Positions 23,679 through 32,771 of a DNA stretch of 44,160 nt are shown here, piece by piece (the stretch's first letter is position 1; every line of letters begins with the position of its first letter). Both the position numbers and the translations under genes were made by a program. The stretch comes from an uncultured Actinomyces sp. Lineage in GTDB: Bacteria; Actinomycetota; Actinomycetes; Actinomycetales; Actinomycetaceae. The stretch is taken from the NCBI GenBank assembly GCA_915063485.1, contig CAJZDJ010000003.1:1-44160 (forward strand). Reading direction: 5' to 3'. The notes beneath the pieces were generated by a model. It had not been told where the DNA came from. It did not search any database and saw only the letters and a list, made by a program, of their open reading frames with translations.

Positions 23679-25343
23679 GTGAAGCCTTTGGACCCACGCC
23701 TGGCGCGCTATGCTAAAGCAGCTCGCAGCTACATTATTTTCACCGCAGTCACCGGTTTTCTAACCGCTGCGGCCATAGTTAGCCAAGCTGCTTTGATTGC
23801 CTACGTCATTGCCCCCGTGATCACCTCAAAGCAATCCCTAAATACGCTAGCTGTGCCTTTAGTCCTGTTGGCGGCAGTGCTAGTTGTCCGCGTAATAATC
23901 ACCTACCTGCAAGAGTCACGCGCTCACCGCGCGGCCACACAAACTGTGGTGCAGCTACGCAAGCTCGTATTAGAGCAGGCCATTGGCGCCGGCCCGCGTT
24001 GGCGCTCCACCAACACCTCCCAGAGCGCCACCTTGGCTACACGCGGCCTAGATGATTTAGAACCCTACTTCACCCGCTACCTGCCCCAGTTGCTGCTGGC
24101 GGCCACAGTCACCCCGGCCACGGCTCTAGTGATGTTCACCCAGGACATCCCCTCCGCCATTGCGGTAGTGGCCACCATCCCGCTGATCCCTATTTTTATG
24201 ATCCTGATCGGCAAGCTCACCTCCCAATACTCCAATGAGCGTCTAGCAGCCATGCAGCGCCTAGGCGCCCAGGTTTTAGATTTGGCTTCCGGATTGCCCA
24301 CCCTTAAGGCACTAGGGCGCGCCCAAGGTTCAAGCAAACGCATCTATCAGCTTGGTAAGGCCTACAACGCCACCACTATGGCTACTTTGCGGGTAGCTTT
24401 CCTCTCTGGCGCAGTGCTGGAATTTATCACCACCCTATCGGTGGCGATTGTGGCCGTTGAAGTGGGTTTCCGTCTGCTATATGGGCGCATGGATTTAGCT
24501 ACTGCCCTACTGGTAATCATGATTGCGCCCGAGGTTTATCAGCCCCTGCGTCAGGTCGGTTTCCACTTCCACGCCTCAGCTAACGGCGTGGCTGCCGCCG
24601 AGCAGGCTTTTGAAATCATTGAACGCACCCACCACCAAGGCAGCCAAGCAGCCCCGCAGCTAAGCCAAACCACTATTGAGATCAGCAACCTTTCGGTTAA
24701 GGCCCGAGGCACTTACGCCCCCGCCTTGCTTTCGGCCCGCTTAGAGCCGGGAAAAATCCATGTGCTGGTAGGTAAATCTGGCTCGGGTAAAACCACCACT
24801 GCCCAGGTGTTAATGGGCCTAGTGCCCCCCACTAGCGGCCAAGTTAATTTGCACAGCGACGGCGCCAGCTTGGATTTGCGTGAAGTAGAGCTTAACTCCT
24901 GGTGGCAGCAACTAACCTGGGTGAGCCAACATCCGGCGATTTTGCCCGGCTCAGTGCGTCAGTATCTGCTTAGCGCCGGCGCGTGCAGCCAAGCCGAGCT
25001 GGAAAAGGCGGCGCAGGTAACCGGTTTCGACGCCGTCGTAGCCGCCCTGCCCCAAGGCTGGGACACCCAGCTAGGTCAAGGCGGGGTGGGTTTAAGCGTG
25101 GGTCAGCGTCAGCGCTTGGCGTTAACCCGGGCCCTAGTCAACCCCAGCGCCCTGGTGTTGCTTGATGAACCCAGCGCCCACTTAGATGCCATCAGTGAAA
25201 ATCAGATTGTGCAGGCAGTGCTGCAGCTACGTGCAGCAGGCTCAACCGTGGTGGTTATTGCTCACCGTCAGGCACTTATAAACATTGCCGACAATGTCAT
25301 TGAGGTGTGCGCCCAGGCGCTAGCCGCGCAGGAGGCTAAGTGA
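23679..25343 (+). CDS. cydD: CydD subunit of the CydDC thiol/heme ABC transporter
   Basis: One half of the heterodimeric ABC transporter CydDC, required for assembly of cytochrome bd; proposed cargo is glutathione/cysteine or heme. The 554-aa protein has an N-terminal six-helix membrane domain (residues ~20-310) and a C-terminal ATPase with GKSGSGKTTTAQ (Walker A), LSVGQRQRLALTRAL (signature; Val where LSGGQ has Gly) and ALVLLDEPSAHLD (Walker B). GTG is the only sensible start. The end overlaps cydC by 4 nt (GTGA). The altered signature is common in one half of such transporters. Confidence 0.94.
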   Translation: MKPLDPRLARYAKAARSYIIFTAVTGFLTAAAIVSQAALIAYVIAPVITSKQSLNTLAVPLVLLAAVLVVRVIITYLQESRAHRAATQTVVQLRKLVLEQAIGAGPRWRSTNTSQSATLATRGLDDLEPYFTRYLPQLLLAATVTPATALVMFTQDIPSAIAVVATIPLIPIFMILIGKLTSQYSNERLAAMQRLGAQVLDLASGLPTLKALGRAQGSSKRIYQLGKAYNATTMATLRVAFLSGAVLEFITTLSVAIVAVEVGFRLLYGRMDLATALLVIMIAPEVYQPLRQVGFHFHASANGVAAAEQAFEIIERTHHQGSQAAPQLSQTTIEISNLSVKARGTYAPALLSARLEPGKIHVLVGKSGSGKTTTAQVLMGLVPPTSGQVNLHSDGASLDLREVELNSWWQQLTWVSQHPAILPGSVRQYLLSAGACSQAELEKAAQVTGFDAVVAALPQGWDTQLGQGGVGLSVGQRQRLALTRALVNPSALVLLDEPSAHLDAISENQIVQAVLQLRAAGSTVVVIAHRQALINIADNVIEVCAQALAAQEAK

Positions 25344-27130
25344 ATATGGTGTTTCTAAACAGTCAAGAACGCTCCAGCCTACGCCACTGCCTGCGCCTGC
25401 TAGGGCTTAACCAGGGCCGGTTTTGGGCTTCAGTGCTTACCGGTAGCGCTGGTTTAGCTAGCGCCATTGCCTTAAGTGCGGTGGCTGCCTGGCTAATTGC
25501 CCGCGCCAGCCAGCACCCCGATGTGGTGATGCTGGGAGTAGCACCCGTAATGGTGCGCCTATTTGGTATTTCTCGCGCAGTTTTACGCTATGTGGAACGC
25601 CTAATCAGCCACGACACGGCGCTGCGAGGCATGAATGGGCTACGTACCCGGGTTTATCAGGCCCTAGCTGGCTCACGCGCTGACGTGGTGGCCGCCTTGC
25701 GCCGTGGGGACGTGCTAGCCCGCATGGGAGCTGATATCGACGCCGTCGGCGACCTGGTGGTGCGTGCCTACCTGCCAGCTGCGGTGGCACTGGTGAGCAG
25801 TTTACTTACAGTGGTGGCTATCGCCTTTATCTACCCCCCTGCCGCCTTGATTTTGGCCCTATGCCTAGCTATCAGCGCTATTGGTGCTCCCCTAGTAACC
25901 ATGCGGGCCACCCGCCGGGCCCTAGATGCACGGCGTATAGCTGACACGCAGCTGGCAACCGCCACCCTTAACCTCCTAGAAAACGCTGACGAACTGCGCA
26001 TTAACGGCACTATGGAAACCGCCCAAAATGAGCTAGCCCAAATTGAGCAGCGCATTATTGCCCTTAAAGACAGCGCCGCTCGCCCCCGCGCTCTGGCCGC
26101 CGCCATTGATATCGCCGCCACCTTGAGCGCCGTAATTGGGGCGATTTTGGTTGGTAGCCCGGCCGTGGCCGCCGGCAACCTAAACCCGGTTATGCTGGCG
26201 GTTATCACGCTTACACCTCTGGCTGCTTTTGAGGCCACCGCCCCACTTGGCCCAGCCAGCACCCAGCTGATTGTTTCCGCCCAGGCCGCCACGCGCGTGA
26301 TGGATCTAGTTGACCAGGCCCGCCAGGCAGCTGATGAGCCAAGCCATGAGCTAGCTGCGCCCGGCGCTGAGCTAAGCCTGCGCGCCCGTAACCTGGCTAC
26401 TGCTTGGCCCGGGGGCCCCATTATCAGTCAAGGTATTGATCTGGAAGTTAAACCGGGACAGTCACTGGCTATTGTGGGCTCTTCTGGGATTGGTAAAACC
26501 ACCCTGCTGTACACCCTGGCCGGGATCCTACCTAGTGCCCAAGGAAGCGTCGAGGTGCTAACTAGTCAAAACACTTGGCAGCCACTGTATGGGGCCCCAC
26601 GTCAGCAAGCTGCCGCTTATGTGAGTCTAACTGCCGAAGACGCTCATATTTTTAACACCTCAGTGCTAGAAAACCTGCGCGTAGCCAAGGGTGATATCAC
26701 TGCTGAACAGGCTTATGAGCTGCTAGAACAGGTAGGTTTAGGCGCTTGGCTAACCCAGCTACCTAAAGGACTAGACACTGTCTTGGGTTCGGGTGCCACC
26801 AGTATTTCCGGTGGGGAGCGCCGTCGACTCTTACTGGCCCGGGCCCTAGCCAGCCCTGCGCGCATCCTGCTACTAGATGAGCCCGGCGAGCACCTAGACC
26901 CAGCCACCGCCGACGCCCTAATCACCGACCTATTACAAGCCGACTCTAAGCGCGCTATTGTGCTAGTAACCCACCGTCTAAGCGCTTTGGCCAGCGCTGA
27001 TGAAGTAGTGCTGCTAGGCAAAGAAAACCAAAGTGCCCGCATTGTTGCCCGTGGCAGCCACAGCCAACTACTAGCTACCAGCAACGAATACGCTTGGGCT
27101 CTAGCGCAAGAGGAGAGCAGCGATGAGTGA
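25340..27130 (+). CDS. cydC: CydC subunit of the CydDC thiol/heme ABC transporter
   Basis: Partner of CydD, 596 aa. The membrane domain has the family's RLFGISRAVLRYVERLISHD in the early part, followed by RTRVYQALA. The ATPase has GSSGIGKTTLLYTLAGILP (Walker A), ISGGERRRLLLARAL (a canonical-type signature) and ILLLDEPGEHLDP (Walker B). The GTG at 25340 overlaps the cydD stop, and the end overlaps the kinase gene by 8 nt, so cydD, cydC and the kinase are translationally coupled. Confidence 0.94.
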   Translation: MNMVFLNSQERSSLRHCLRLLGLNQGRFWASVLTGSAGLASAIALSAVAAWLIARASQHPDVVMLGVAPVMVRLFGISRAVLRYVERLISHDTALRGMNGLRTRVYQALAGSRADVVAALRRGDVLARMGADIDAVGDLVVRAYLPAAVALVSSLLTVVAIAFIYPPAALILALCLAISAIGAPLVTMRATRRALDARRIADTQLATATLNLLENADELRINGTMETAQNELAQIEQRIIALKDSAARPRALAAAIDIAATLSAVIGAILVGSPAVAAGNLNPVMLAVITLTPLAAFEATAPLGPASTQLIVSAQAATRVMDLVDQARQAADEPSHELAAPGAELSLRARNLATAWPGGPIISQGIDLEVKPGQSLAIVGSSGIGKTTLLYTLAGILPSAQGSVEVLTSQNTWQPLYGAPRQQAAAYVSLTAEDAHIFNTSVLENLRVAKGDITAEQAYELLEQVGLGAWLTQLPKGLDTVLGSGATSISGGERRRLLLARALASPARILLLDEPGEHLDPATADALITDLLQADSKRAIVLVTHRLSALASADEVVLLGKENQSARIVARGSHSQLLATSNEYAWALAQEESSDE

Positions 27131-29096
27131 CACCTTCCAATTTCCCGGAGTGCCAGATGATGACCCACTGGGCGATATTGATATCCCCTCTCCCCTAACC
27201 CCCAGGGTTTCTACCTACTCCTCGGCTACGGTCGCCGTCGAAAACGGTGAGGTAAACGCCTTCACTGTACACTCCAACCGGATGCGCTCCACCCGGGCCC
27301 TAACTGACCTGGGGCTAGGTACCGCCGCAGATCTAGATGCACGCACCCTGGATCTAATGGTAGCCGCCTTAGATCTAACCAGCTCGCTAAAAGTACGTGA
27401 CGCCCTGCAACGTTTTGTCACCTCCGCTTGCCAGCTAACCGGGGCCGCCTGGGGCACTATTGCGGTGCATAACCAAAACAACCCCTTTGGGCCCATGGTT
27501 AACTCCGGCGTGCCCACGGCTTCGCCGGTGCAGCTAGCTTATGAATCGGTGCAGGGCCCCAACCAGCTAAACCCCCAGCAGGCGGGCACCCTAATCGATT
27601 CGGGCGCCATTATCCGCAATAACCTCTCAGTTGCTAGCGCCTTTACCGGCGCCATTGAGGGTGAAGGGCCCGGCTCGCTACTAACCGTGCCTTTGCAGGT
27701 GCACAGCCAAATCTTTGGCCAGATTTATCTGTGTGATAAGCCTGGCGGGTTTGTTACTAGTGACGCCGCCACTGTCTCTATGTTGGCGCGGGCGGCGGCT
27801 GTGGCCATTGATAATGCCCGCCTGTACCGGGTGGCCAATGAGCGCACTCAGTGGATGAGTGTCTCGCAGGAGCTAACTAGCACGCTGCTTTCTGGCGCCG
27901 ATGAGGAAGACGCCCTAGGTCTGATCACTAAACGAATACGTGAAGTGGCCCGCGCGGATACTTCGGCCCTGATTTTGCCGGGAATTGGCGACAGTTGGGT
28001 GTGCGAGCTGGCTGACGGTATGTGGGCCAATGAGCTCATTGGCACCGTGTTTCCTCCCGATGGGCGAGCCATGAACTGCCTACATGCCCGCTGTGGCCTC
28101 CTGGTGCCCTCTTTACGTGAAGAAAAAGTGCTGCGGGTGGCGCAGCTAAGCCGTTTTGGCCCGGCCCTATATGCCCCCATGATTTCCCACTCCCAGGGTA
28201 TTGGGGTGATTTTGCTGCTGCGTGCCCCTGGACGCGGGGAGTTTACTGAGCAGGATCTAGAAATCGCCCAACTGGTGGCCTCACAGGCTTCGATGGCTTT
28301 TGAACTGGCTAGCGCCCAGCACGCTGAAGAGATGGCTAACCTGCTTGATGAACGTGCCCGCATTGGCCGTGACCTGCATGATCTGGCCATCCAACAGCTG
28401 TTTGCTACCGGTATGCGTATCACTTCAGCTCGCAAGCGCTTGGCTGCTGGGGAGCAGCTGGAGCCCGAGGAGATTTTGGCTGCTCTCGACGGCGCACTGG
28501 GGGCTATTGATGAATCGGTGGCCCAGATCCGCTCAATTGTGCGCTCTTTGCGTGACCGCGATGAGGAAGTGGGGGTGGTGGAGCGTTTGCGCCGTGAATC
28601 TTCACTGGCCCGCAACTCGCTAGGTTACGCCCCTTCGCTGATTATCACGGTTGACGGCAAGTCACTTAGCAACTGTTGCCGCGACGAGGAAGATAATCTG
28701 ATCTCCATTATTGACGCCGCCGTTGATGATGATTTGGCCGATGACCTAGTGGCGGTAACCCGTGAGGCGCTAGCTAATGTGGCCCGACATGCCAAGGCTT
28801 CCTCGGTGCGGGTACAGATTGATTTCACTGGCTTGGATCTAACTAACGCCTCTTGTCAGCACACCCCCAGTCAGGTGGAGATTCGGGTGGATGACGACGG
28901 CGTGGGGCTAGATCCTACCTCTACGCGCAGCTCTGGCACCGCCAATATGAGTCAGCGAGCCTTGCGTCGTGGCGGTAGCTTCAGTTTGGGGCCCAGTCTG
29001 CGCGACGACGCCGCCCAGGCTGCACAGGCGGGCCAGGATACGCATCGCGGCACCCGCCTATTTTGGCAGGCGCCGCTAGAAAACTCGGTCGGCTAA
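27123..29096 (+). CDS. GAF-GAF sensor histidine kinase, DosS/DevS-like
   Basis: A cytoplasmic sensor kinase of 657 aa. After ~75 variable residues come GAF-A (about 80-230) and GAF-B (about 255-395). The HisKA_3 dimerisation helix is ERARIGRDLHDLAIQQLFATG (phospho-acceptor His419). The ATPase part has REALANVARHAKAS (N box), VDDDGVGLDP (G1) and a GTANMSQRA G2-like box. This is the layout of mycobacterial DosS/DevS, and the His region matches closely. DevS binds heme through His149 in GAF-A (PYHPPMRTFLGVP). The aligned stretch here, EGEGPGSLLTVP, has no His, so heme is unlikely unless bound otherwise. GAF-B has a Cys pair (NCLHARC) that could sense redox or metal. The ATG lies inside the end of cydC with GAGGAGAG upstream. 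Its partner is probably the regulator ending 8 bp downstream on the other strand. Confidence 0.9.
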   Translation: MSDTFQFPGVPDDDPLGDIDIPSPLTPRVSTYSSATVAVENGEVNAFTVHSNRMRSTRALTDLGLGTAADLDARTLDLMVAALDLTSSLKVRDALQRFVTSACQLTGAAWGTIAVHNQNNPFGPMVNSGVPTASPVQLAYESVQGPNQLNPQQAGTLIDSGAIIRNNLSVASAFTGAIEGEGPGSLLTVPLQVHSQIFGQIYLCDKPGGFVTSDAATVSMLARAAAVAIDNARLYRVANERTQWMSVSQELTSTLLSGADEEDALGLITKRIREVARADTSALILPGIGDSWVCELADGMWANELIGTVFPPDGRAMNCLHARCGLLVPSLREEKVLRVAQLSRFGPALYAPMISHSQGIGVILLLRAPGRGEFTEQDLEIAQLVASQASMAFELASAQHAEEMANLLDERARIGRDLHDLAIQQLFATGMRITSARKRLAAGEQLEPEEILAALDGALGAIDESVAQIRSIVRSLRDRDEEVGVVERLRRESSLARNSLGYAPSLIITVDGKSLSNCCRDEEDNLISIIDAAVDDDLADDLVAVTREALANVARHAKASSVRVQIDFTGLDLTNASCQHTPSQVEIRVDDDGVGLDPTSTRSSGTANMSQRALRRGGSFSLGPSLRDDAAQAAQAGQDTHRGTRLFWQAPLENSVG

Positions 29097-29104
29097 AAAA
29101 CTGC

Positions 29105-29767
29105 TTAGCTGCGTGATCCGGCGCGCCAACCTGAGGCGCGCTGACTAGCCACCCAGGCGGCCACCTGAGTGCGGCGCTGCAAGCCCATCTTAGCTAGCAG
29201 AGAGGTGATGTGGTTCTTAACCGTCTTTTCAGCAACTCCCAGCTGGGCGCCAATTTCACGGTTAGATAGGCCCTCACCGATCAGCACCAGAACTTTACGC
29301 TCAGCGTTGGTTAGGTCAGCGGTGGGGTCATCGTGGTCGGCGCGTCGGCGCGTAACCGTACGCTCATCTAACAGCACACGCCCATCAGCCACTGCGCGCA
29401 CCACATCAGAGATTTCGGCGCCGTGCACGCTCTTAAGCACGTAGGCGCGTGCCCCTACCTCCAGCGCCTCAGCCAGGGCCTCGTCGTCGTCGAAGGAAGT
29501 TAACACGATAGGTAGAGCCTGCGGGACAGACTGAGACAGGGCACGGATAACCTCAATACCGGTGCCGTCAGGTAGCTGTAGATCCACCAGGACAACGTCA
29601 GGACGCATTAGGTCCGCACGCCGTATAGCCTCCGCTTTAGAACCGGCCTCCGCTACAACTTCAAGGCCGTCCGCGCGGTCAATGATGTCTGAGATGCCGC
29701 GACGGACAATCTCATGGTCATCGATAATCATGACGCGAACGTTCGCGCCCTCCCGGTTTTCTACCAT
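29105..29767 (-). CDS. DosR/NarL-type response regulator
   Basis: A 220-aa two-component regulator. The receiver domain has MIIDDHEIVRRG, the phospho-acceptor VLVDLQLPDGTG (Asp62), LTSFDDDEAL and AYVLKSVHG. The LuxR/NarL helix-turn-helix is LTNAERKVLVLIGEGLSNREIG, then LGVAEKTVKNHITSLLAKMGLQRRTQ, which is close to the DosR/DevR C-terminus. The ATG at 29767 is preceded by TAGTCT and 7 nt, so the mRNA is probably leaderless. An ATG 12 codons later, just before IIDDH, would give a more compact protein and is the alternative. The gene is convergent with the kinase, with 8 bp between them, and downstream of mutM. Confidence 0.9.
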   Translation of the reverse strand: MVENREGANVRVMIIDDHEIVRRGISDIIDRADGLEVVAEAGSKAEAIRRADLMRPDVVLVDLQLPDGTGIEVIRALSQSVPQALPIVLTSFDDDEALAEALEVGARAYVLKSVHGAEISDVVRAVADGRVLLDERTVTRRRADHDDPTADLTNAERKVLVLIGEGLSNREIGAQLGVAEKTVKNHITSLLAKMGLQRRTQVAAWVASQRASGWRAGSRS

Positions 29768-29774
29768 GGAGCTA

Positions 29775-29780
29775 AGACTA
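29775..29780 (-). promoter_or_regulatory. -10 box of the response regulator, leaderless
   Basis: TAGTCT on the minus strand, 7 nt before the ATG at 29767; no Shine-Dalgarno sequence at that ATG. Confidence 0.5.
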
Positions 29781-29849
29781 GCAACAATGGGCCCTAGTCC
29801 TATAATCAAAAACTTGTAAAACTATAGAAAATTTTTATAACGCCGTGTT

Positions 29850-30743
29850 TCAACCCTGTTTATTGCGCTGACAATTGGGGCAGCGTACATGTGAACGCCC
29901 ACCAATAACCTCTTTGCGTAGCAGCCGGCCACAGCGTGAACAGGCTTGCCCCTCACGCCCATAAACTTCTAGAGACCTAGCAAAATATCCAGATTCTCCT
30001 TCAGTATTTACATATAAAGCATCAAAACTGGTGCCACCTTGAGCTAAAGCGCGTTGCATAACTTCGCCAGTGCTGTCCAGCAAAAGTTTTAACTTGGCTT
30101 TACTAAGTGAACTACCTGGCCGGGCGCCGGCAATACGTGCAGCCCATAAAGCTTCATCAGCATAAATGTTGCCAATCCCGGATATAACACCTTGATCTAA
30201 AAGCAGGGTCTTTATGGCCCGGCTAGAAGCCTGCAGGCGGCCAATTACCTGGGCTTTGTCAAGGTAGGGATCTAAAACATCGCGAGCCACATGGGTGTCG
30301 GTTACCGGAATGGCATTTAACTGACTGCCACAGCCACCTGGAAAACCGTCGCTGGTGGGCACCATATCCACTACAGCCAGCCCACCAAACATGCGCTGAT
30401 CCACATGGTGCACCACAGTGGAGCCTTCCAGCCTTAACCGCACCCGCAAATGGCGGTGGCTAAAAAGTTCAGCCTGCGCCCCACTATGGACCAGTAGCTG
30501 CCCACTCATACCCAGATGGGCGGTCAGGGCGGCGCCGTCGTCGAGAACTAGCCATAAAAACTTGCCACGACGTACCGCTGCCTGCACCTGGCGACCCACC
30601 AACTGGTCTACAAATGAGGCAGGGCCCCCCACATGCTTGCGTAGCGGGCGACTATCTAGCACCTCAACCGCTGTGAAATGTAAGCCCACCAGGTGCTTTT
30701 CTAAGCCCCGGCGCACTACCTCAACTTCAGGAAGCTCAGGCAT
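29850..30743 (-). CDS. mutM: formamidopyrimidine-DNA glycosylase
   Basis: Bifunctional DNA glycosylase/AP lyase removing 8-oxoguanine and formamidopyrimidines. The 297-aa protein starts MPELPEVEVVRRGLE (catalytic Pro right after the initiator Met, plus Glu). It has RRGKFLWLVLDDG with the conserved Lys, HLGMSGQLL, QGVISGIGNIYADEALW (helix-two-turn-helix) and the Zn finger CSRCGRLLRKEVIGGRSHVRC..C. I chose the ATG at 30743, which gives the invariant N-terminus. It overlaps the rnc stop by 8 nt, so translation is coupled. Confidence 0.96.
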   Translation of the reverse strand: MPELPEVEVVRRGLEKHLVGLHFTAVEVLDSRPLRKHVGGPASFVDQLVGRQVQAAVRRGKFLWLVLDDGAALTAHLGMSGQLLVHSGAQAELFSHRHLRVRLRLEGSTVVHHVDQRMFGGLAVVDMVPTSDGFPGGCGSQLNAIPVTDTHVARDVLDPYLDKAQVIGRLQASSRAIKTLLLDQGVISGIGNIYADEALWAARIAGARPGSSLSKAKLKLLLDSTGEVMQRALAQGGTSFDALYVNTEGESGYFARSLEVYGREGQACSRCGRLLRKEVIGGRSHVRCPNCQRNKQG

Positions 30744-31569
30744 TAATGTTAGTGGCGTTAGCGGGCACGCCCCCAAGCAGACTGCCGTGAGCCTGATCGG
30801 CGGCCAAAGCCTCATTAACCCCGGGCAGGGCCAAGCCGGCGTCGCCCTTTTCAGCCAAAAGCCGGGCGTAGGCAGATTCAGCGGCCACCAGCTCCGCAGC
30901 CTTCTTAGAGGAGCCCTCCCCGCTGCCTAGCTCACGCTCACCCACGCGGGCGCTGGCCCTAAAGCGGCGCGAGTGGTCAGGGCCAAAGCCCTCAACCTCA
31001 TAGTTAGGCGAGCCCAAACCATGCGCATTACACAGCTCCAGCAGCGAAGTTTTCCAGTCCATAGCGCCCCCACGCACCTGGGCACGGTTAAGGAAACCAG
31101 AGACCAAAACCTGCACCACCGGGCGGGTGGCAGTAAAACCGTGAGTTAGATAGGTGGCACCAATCATGGCCTCAACCGTGTCAGACAGGATCGAAGCTTT
31201 CTCACGCCCACCGGTAATGGCCTCACCATTACCCAGCAAAATGAACTCCCCTAGCCCCAGCTGTTGGGCAATCTGCGCCAAAGCCGGCTCAGAGACGGTA
31301 GCTGAACGCATTTTGGCCAGCTGGCCTTCGTTAACGCCTGGGAAGCGCTCATACAACTCTTCAGTTACCACCAGGCCCAGCACAGAGTCACCCAGGAACT
31401 CTAGGCGCTCATTGGTGGGCAGGCCTCCCTGCTCGTGAGCCCAGGAGCGGTGGGTGAGGGCAAGTTCTAACAGCTTGGGGTCAATTTTGATGCCCCAACG
31501 GTTAAGCAGCACCTCCCGGTCAGTGCGGGCGGCGGGGGCTTTTACCCGAGACTTGCTTTTCCTAACCAT
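30736..31569 (-). CDS. rnc: ribonuclease III
   Basis: Endoribonuclease III, cleaving double-stranded RNA in rRNA and mRNA processing, 277 aa. The catalytic domain has LTHRSWAHE, the RNase III signature NERLEFLGDSVLGLV with the metal-binding Glu and Asp, and DTVEAMIGATYL. The dsRNA-binding domain has DWKTSLLELCNAHGLG, then VGERELGSGEGSSKKAAELVAA. The N-terminus has a short basic extension. Two adjacent ATGs (31572, 31569) overlap the yceD stop; the second is at better spacing from GAGGA. Coupled to yceD upstream and mutM downstream. Confidence 0.95.
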   Translation of the reverse strand: MVRKSKSRVKAPAARTDREVLLNRWGIKIDPKLLELALTHRSWAHEQGGLPTNERLEFLGDSVLGLVVTEELYERFPGVNEGQLAKMRSATVSEPALAQIAQQLGLGEFILLGNGEAITGGREKASILSDTVEAMIGATYLTHGFTATRPVVQVLVSGFLNRAQVRGGAMDWKTSLLELCNAHGLGSPNYEVEGFGPDHSRRFRASARVGERELGSGEGSSKKAAELVAAESAYARLLAEKGDAGLALPGVNEALAADQAHGSLLGGVPANATNINA

Positions 31570-32114
31570 CATTCTTCCTCTAGCAATGAGCGCAGCGCAG
31601 ACCAACGCGGATCTAGGATCTCGTGGTGATGGTCGGCAGGTAGATCAGCTAGACGCTGTCCACATTCTTGGCATAGCCCCGGGCAGTCATCGCTACACAG
31701 GGGCTGGAAGGGCAGCTTTAAAACCAGGGCGTCACGCAGCACCGGCTCTAAATCCACGCTGTCCTCATCTGAGATAGTGAATAGCTCGTCTGCGCCTTCT
31801 GCTTCGCTGTCTTCAGTTAGCTTGGCTGCTACCTGCGGCAGGAAAAACATCTCTGAGAAGTCAATGTCTTGCTCATAGTTGATTTCATCTAGGCAGCGGC
31901 CGCATTCACCGGCGATGTGTACCTGGGCGCTGCCACTAGCCAGTACGCCGTCGGCCATGGAGGTAAGCGTGGCCTGCACTCGCACCGGGGAGCCTGGCTT
32001 AGCACCAATCATGGCGTTACCCAGATCTGCCGGGGCGGGCACACTTAGATCTACTTCTTTTAGGGATCCTGCCTGGTGAGGTAGATCGCGCAGGGAAATT
32101 TCAAAGTCATTCAT
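31569..32114 (-). CDS. yceD: YceD (DUF177) family protein
   Basis: A 181-aa DUF177 protein, linked to rRNA maturation or ribosome assembly and usually found next to rpmF. It has the conserved HIAGECGRCLDEI, then a Glu/Asp-rich stretch, LRDALVLKLPFQPLCSDDCPGLC and CGQRLAD; the Cys pairs suggest a metal site. Two standard neighbours differ here: rnc follows directly by overlap, and no rpmF lies between. Confidence 0.9.
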   Translation of the reverse strand: MNDFEISLRDLPHQAGSLKEVDLSVPAPADLGNAMIGAKPGSPVRVQATLTSMADGVLASGSAQVHIAGECGRCLDEINYEQDIDFSEMFFLPQVAAKLTEDSEAEGADELFTISDEDSVDLEPVLRDALVLKLPFQPLCSDDCPGLCQECGQRLADLPADHHHEILDPRWSALRSLLEEE

Positions 32115-32176
32115 GTTTGCCTTCAGTAGTTATGCAAGGGGCAAAGTTTTTAGTAAGGCTGCGCCGCCGGGGCAAT

Positions 32177-32761
32177 CTAGGAGGGATCAACTGACCAGCC
32201 CATATTGCGACGGCGCGTCACAGAGGGGTCCTGCCAGGTCTGGCTTGCCGGGGTTTCTGGGTTACGACGGCGCTCTAGCTCAGAGCGTCCAGCCATGGTC
32301 TGATGCAGCAGCTTTTCTAGGGTCTGCTGCAAGGAGGCCAAGTGGGCATCTGAATAGTTTTCCGCACCCGCACGCATCCCGGCGGCCTTGTCTTCAGCCT
32401 GGGCCACGATCTCATCGGCGCGCTCATGGGCGCGGCGCACAATGTTCTCGCCAGAGATAAGCCGCTCAGCTTCTTCATGGGCATGCTCAATTAGCGCCTC
32501 AGACTGGCGGTGACCGTCAGCAACTATGGCCTTAGCTCGCTCACGGGCCTGGTCAATTATCTGGTCTTCCTGCTCTAGGATTTTGCGGGCATCCTGAATG
32601 GACAGCGGTAAATGCTGACGTACCTGGAACAATAGGTCAGAAAATTCTTCGCGGTTTACCAGCACCGAGGCGCCCATGGGCATCGGACGAGCCTGTTCCA
32701 GAGCACGCTCAAGCTTGCTCAGGTACTTTAGGACATCTGCCCCACGCTCATTTTCAGACAC
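32177..32761 (-). CDS. coiled-coil DivIVA-like protein
   Basis: A 194-aa hydrophilic protein predicted to be mostly helical and coiled coil, with a DivIVA-like pattern: NREEFSDLLFQVRQHLPLSI, then ARKILEQEDQIIDQARERAKAI, then AHEEAERLISGENIVRRAHERADEIVAQAEDKA. In actinobacteria a protein of this type often lies between coaD and yceD and is annotated as a cell division or ATPase-like protein; its role is not firmly known. GTG at 32761 is preferred because AAGGAGG lies just upstream. It starts 10 bp after coaD ends. Confidence 0.8.
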   Translation of the reverse strand: MSENERGADVLKYLSKLERALEQARPMPMGASVLVNREEFSDLLFQVRQHLPLSIQDARKILEQEDQIIDQARERAKAIVADGHRQSEALIEHAHEEAERLISGENIVRRAHERADEIVAQAEDKAAGMRAGAENYSDAHLASLQQTLEKLLHQTMAGRSELERRRNPETPASQTWQDPSVTRRRNMGWSVDPS

Positions 32762-32771
32762 TGCGCCTCCT

